DNA from: Pseudomonadota bacterium
GTDB lineage: Bacteria; Pseudomonadota; Gammaproteobacteria; Burkholderiales; Burkholderiaceae_C
Direction: 5' to 3'
Assembly: GCA_023460715.1 (NCBI GenBank)
Contig: JAEWPH010000134.1
Location: 1-16,290, forward strand
Length of the DNA: 16,290 bases
Every line of letters begins with the position of its first letter. Position 1 is the stretch's first letter. Below, piece by piece: positions 14,249 to 16,290 of this stretch. The notes below the pieces were generated by a model. The model saw only the letters and a list, made by a program, of their open reading frames with translations, ran no database searches and was not told the DNA's origin. A program made the translations under genes and the position numbers.

Positions 14249-16290
14249 TTAGAAGTCCACGGTGGCCGACAGCTGCACGCTGCGCGGCGCGCCGACCAGC
14301 AGCGTGCCCCAGGTGGACGAGCCTGCCCAGTAGTCGCGGCCGGTGGCGTTGCGCACGGTGGCGCGCAGCACCGTGCTGCGGCCGCCCATCTGCAGGCGGT
14401 AGCGCAGGCCCAGGTCCACGGTCGTCCACGACGGCAGGCGCTGCAGGTTGGCCTGGTCGGCGTACTGGGCGCCGGTGCGGGTGAGCCCGGCGGTGGCCGT
14501 GAGGCCGGGCACCCGGGCCAGGTCGTGCTCGGCGTTCAGCGTGAACTGCGTGCGCGGCACGCCCACGGCGGCATTGCCCTGCGTGGCTGCGCTGTTGGTG
14601 CGGGTGAGTTCCGCGTCGATCCAGGTCGCGCCGCCGTACAGGCGCCAGCCGGCGGCCGGCTCGCCGTACACCGACAGCTCCAGCCCGCGGTTGCGCTGCT
14701 CGCCATCCACCGCGAAACGGTTGTTCTGCAGGTAGCCGCTGGGCTTGCGGATCTGGAAGACGCTGGCCGTGGTCATGAGCGTGCCGTGGTCGATCTTGAT
14801 GCCCACCTCCTGCTGGCGCGTCTTGTACGGGGCGAAGACCTCGCCCGCGTTGACGGCGCTGCTCGGGGCCGTGTCGCCGCGGCTCAGGCCTTCGATGTAG
14901 TTGGCGTACAGCGATACGCCCTGCCAGGGCTTGAACACCGCGCCCGCCAGCGGCGTGGTGGCGCTTTTTCCGTAGGTGGCCGTGCGCACGCCGCCGGTGT
15001 CGAAGTTGTCCGCGTCCACCTGCTGGTGGCGCAGGCCCAGGGTGACCAGCAGCCGCTCATCCAGCAGGCCGATGGTGTCCGACAGCGCGAAGCCGCGCAG
15101 TTCGGTGGCCGAGCGTTTGGGCAGGCTGGCGGGCGCCGCCACGGATTGTGCGGGCCGCTCGATGGGGGCGTACAGGTTGGAGGTGTAGGCCGCGCCCGCC
15201 ACCGAGCCCATGCGGTAGCGGTCCTCGTAGTGGCTCCACTGCAGTGTGGTCTGGTGGCTGGCCGCGCCGGTGGTGAAGCGGCCGCGCACGCCCGCCTCCA
15301 CCACCTGGCGCTCGATATCGAACTGCGCCCGCGTGGGGGTCACGCGCGTATCGCCGGCGGCCGAGGTGATGGTGGGCGTGTTGAAGAGCCGGTCCACCTT
15401 GGACTGCGCGGCGCCCACGCTGGCGAAGACCGACCAGCGGTCCGTGAGCTCGTGCCGGGCCTTGAGCAGGGCGGACTCCTCCGTGCTCTCGTACCACTCC
15501 CAGCGCTGCGTGATGTTGCGGCGCGCATCCGGTGCGGCGGGCACGGCCAGGCCCGCAGCGATGGAGGGGCGGCGCGTGGGCGCGTCCACGTCCTCGCGCT
15601 GGCGGATCAGGTCCAGCGTGACCTGGGTGCGTTCGGTGGTGTAGTCCAGCGCCAGCGCGCCCACGGTGGCCTCGCGGCGCTGGTGGTCCATGGGCGTGCG
15701 GCCGTCGCGGTAGCTGCCGTTGAAGCGCATGCCGAACTGGCGCGCATCGCCCCAGCGCCGCGCCACGTCGATGTGGCCGCCGCCCTGCGAGCGCGTGCCG
15801 TAGTCGGCGCGTACGCGCGTCAGGTCCTGCGTGGCGCGCTTGGGCACCACGTTGATGCCGCCGCCCACGCCGCTGTTGGGCGACATGCCGTACACCATGG
15901 CGGTGGGGCCCTTGAGCACTTCCACGCGCTCGGCGTAGTCGGTCAGCAGGCGGTAGTTGGGCGCCACGCCGTACAGGCCGTCGAAGGCGATCTCGCCGAT
16001 GTTGTTGTCCCCGATGGCGAAGCCGCGGATGAAGAACGCGTCCGCCACGTCGCCGCTGGGCGCTGTGCTGCGCACCGACGGGTCCACCGCCAGCGCGTCG
16101 GCCAGCGTGGTGGCCTGGCGGTCCTCGATGGCCTGTGCGGTGTAGCTGGTGATGTGGAAGGGCGCATCCATGGCGTCCGTCTGGCCCAGCAGGCCCAGCC
16201 GGCCGCCGCGCGCGATCTGGCCGCCGGCGTAGGCGCCAGGCAGCAGGTCGGGCTGCACCGGCGCGGCGGCCGTCACGCGCACTTCCGACA
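14249..16290 (-). CDS. TonB-dependent siderophore receptor, N-terminus outside window
   Basis: The frame is open to the right edge; the valine codon GTG at 16282 is internal, as SEVRVTAAAP reads through it. About 680 residues are visible, lacking the signal peptide and any STN domain that may lie upstream. The plug domain has DAPFHITSYTAQAIEDRQAT, DPSVRSTAPSGDVADAFFIR and GF, then the hallmark VEVLKGPTAMVYGMSPNSGV and GGGINVVPKRA. The rest is the 22-strand outer-membrane barrel, ending in the canonical QLSATVDF with terminal Phe. It resembles the FhuE/FoxA/FecA-like ferric-siderophore receptors and would work with TonB-ExbBD. No Fur box can be seen because the promoter is outside. It is 66 bp upstream of ilvA on the same strand, with no obvious terminator between them. 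Confidence 0.96.
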   Translation of the reverse strand, partial: SEVRVTAAAPVQPDLLPGAYAGGQIARGGRLGLLGQTDAMDAPFHITSYTAQAIEDRQATTLADALAVDPSVRSTAPSGDVADAFFIRGFAIGDNNIGEIAFDGLYGVAPNYRLLTDYAERVEVLKGPTAMVYGMSPNSGVGGGINVVPKRATQDLTRVRADYGTRSQGGGHIDVARRWGDARQFGMRFNGSYRDGRTPMDHQRREATVGALALDYTTERTQVTLDLIRQREDVDAPTRRPSIAAGLAVPAAPDARRNITQRWEWYESTEESALLKARHELTDRWSVFASVGAAQSKVDRLFNTPTITSAAGDTRVTPTRAQFDIERQVVEAGVRGRFTTGAASHQTTLQWSHYEDRYRMGSVAGAAYTSNLYAPIERPAQSVAAPASLPKRSATELRGFALSDTIGLLDERLLVTLGLRHQQVDADNFDTGGVRTATYGKSATTPLAGAVFKPWQGVSLYANYIEGLSRGDTAPSSAVNAGEVFAPYKTRQQEVGIKIDHGTLMTTASVFQIRKPSGYLQNNRFAVDGEQRNRGLELSVYGEPAAGWRLYGGATWIDAELTRTNSAATQGNAAVGVPRTQFTLNAEHDLARVPGLTATAGLTRTGAQYADQANLQRLPSWTTVDLGLRYRLQMGGRSTVLRATVRNATGRDYWAGSSTWGTLLVGAPRSVQLSATVDF

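Noticed and set aside
12933..14429. Minus-strand open frame of 498 codons in another frame over ilvA and the end of the TonB receptor
   Set aside because: It is a frame-shifted shadow of ilvA, composed mostly of Arg, Gly, Ala and Pro, and spans two real genes.

Overview
The window is ordinary-looking chromosomal DNA from a GC-rich (roughly 70% by eye) betaproteobacterium, most likely a Comamonadaceae member of the Acidovorax/Paracidovorax type. The evidence is the codon use, a Bug-type solute receptor, protein sequences that read as Burkholderiales homologues, and short intergenic palindromes (GCTAT...AATAGCTG...CGCTT) of a kind I recall from that family. I see no phage, transposase, CRISPR array, tRNA or rRNA.

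Layout from left to right. (1) 1-947: the 3' end of a methyl-accepting chemotaxis protein gene, overlapping by 4 bp a small DUF2127-type membrane protein. (2) 948-1678: a long structured leader, a glycine-rich RRM RNA-binding protein and a strong terminator. (3) 1756-3203: a possible Pho box in front of an exported phytase-like esterase. (4) 3329-5286: a hemerythrin-type protein, riboflavin synthase and a GNAT acetyltransferase, all on +. (5) 5278-5376: an AT-rich palindromic element at a convergent junction, holding the stop codons of both neighbours. (6) 5366-7314: a GcvA-like LysR regulator divergent from an EamA/DMT exporter. (7) 7431-10550: a NudJ-like Nudix hydrolase and the tRNA 2-thiouridylase MnmA, separated by an opposite-strand Bug/TctC periplasmic receptor and about 300 bp of repeat-rich DNA. 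(8) 10551-12799: a long regulatory-looking gap, L-lactate permease LldP and a strong terminator. (9) 12919-16290: a second copy of the AT-rich element, then on the minus strand a threonine ammonia-lyase with an ACT domain and a TonB-dependent siderophore receptor that runs off the right edge.

Most genes are single transcription units, each with its own spacing or terminator. The only tight coupling is the MCP/DUF2127 overlap. The main functional pairings are LysR with the divergent EamA exporter and the ancestral-looking nudJ/mnmA neighbourhood. I found no convincing undescribed multi-gene system. The points most worth checking are the structured RRM-gene leader, the possible Pho box, the gene-end palindromic element, the split nudJ-mnmA pair, and a set of starts with a -10-like box almost touching the ATG (possible leaderless mRNAs).
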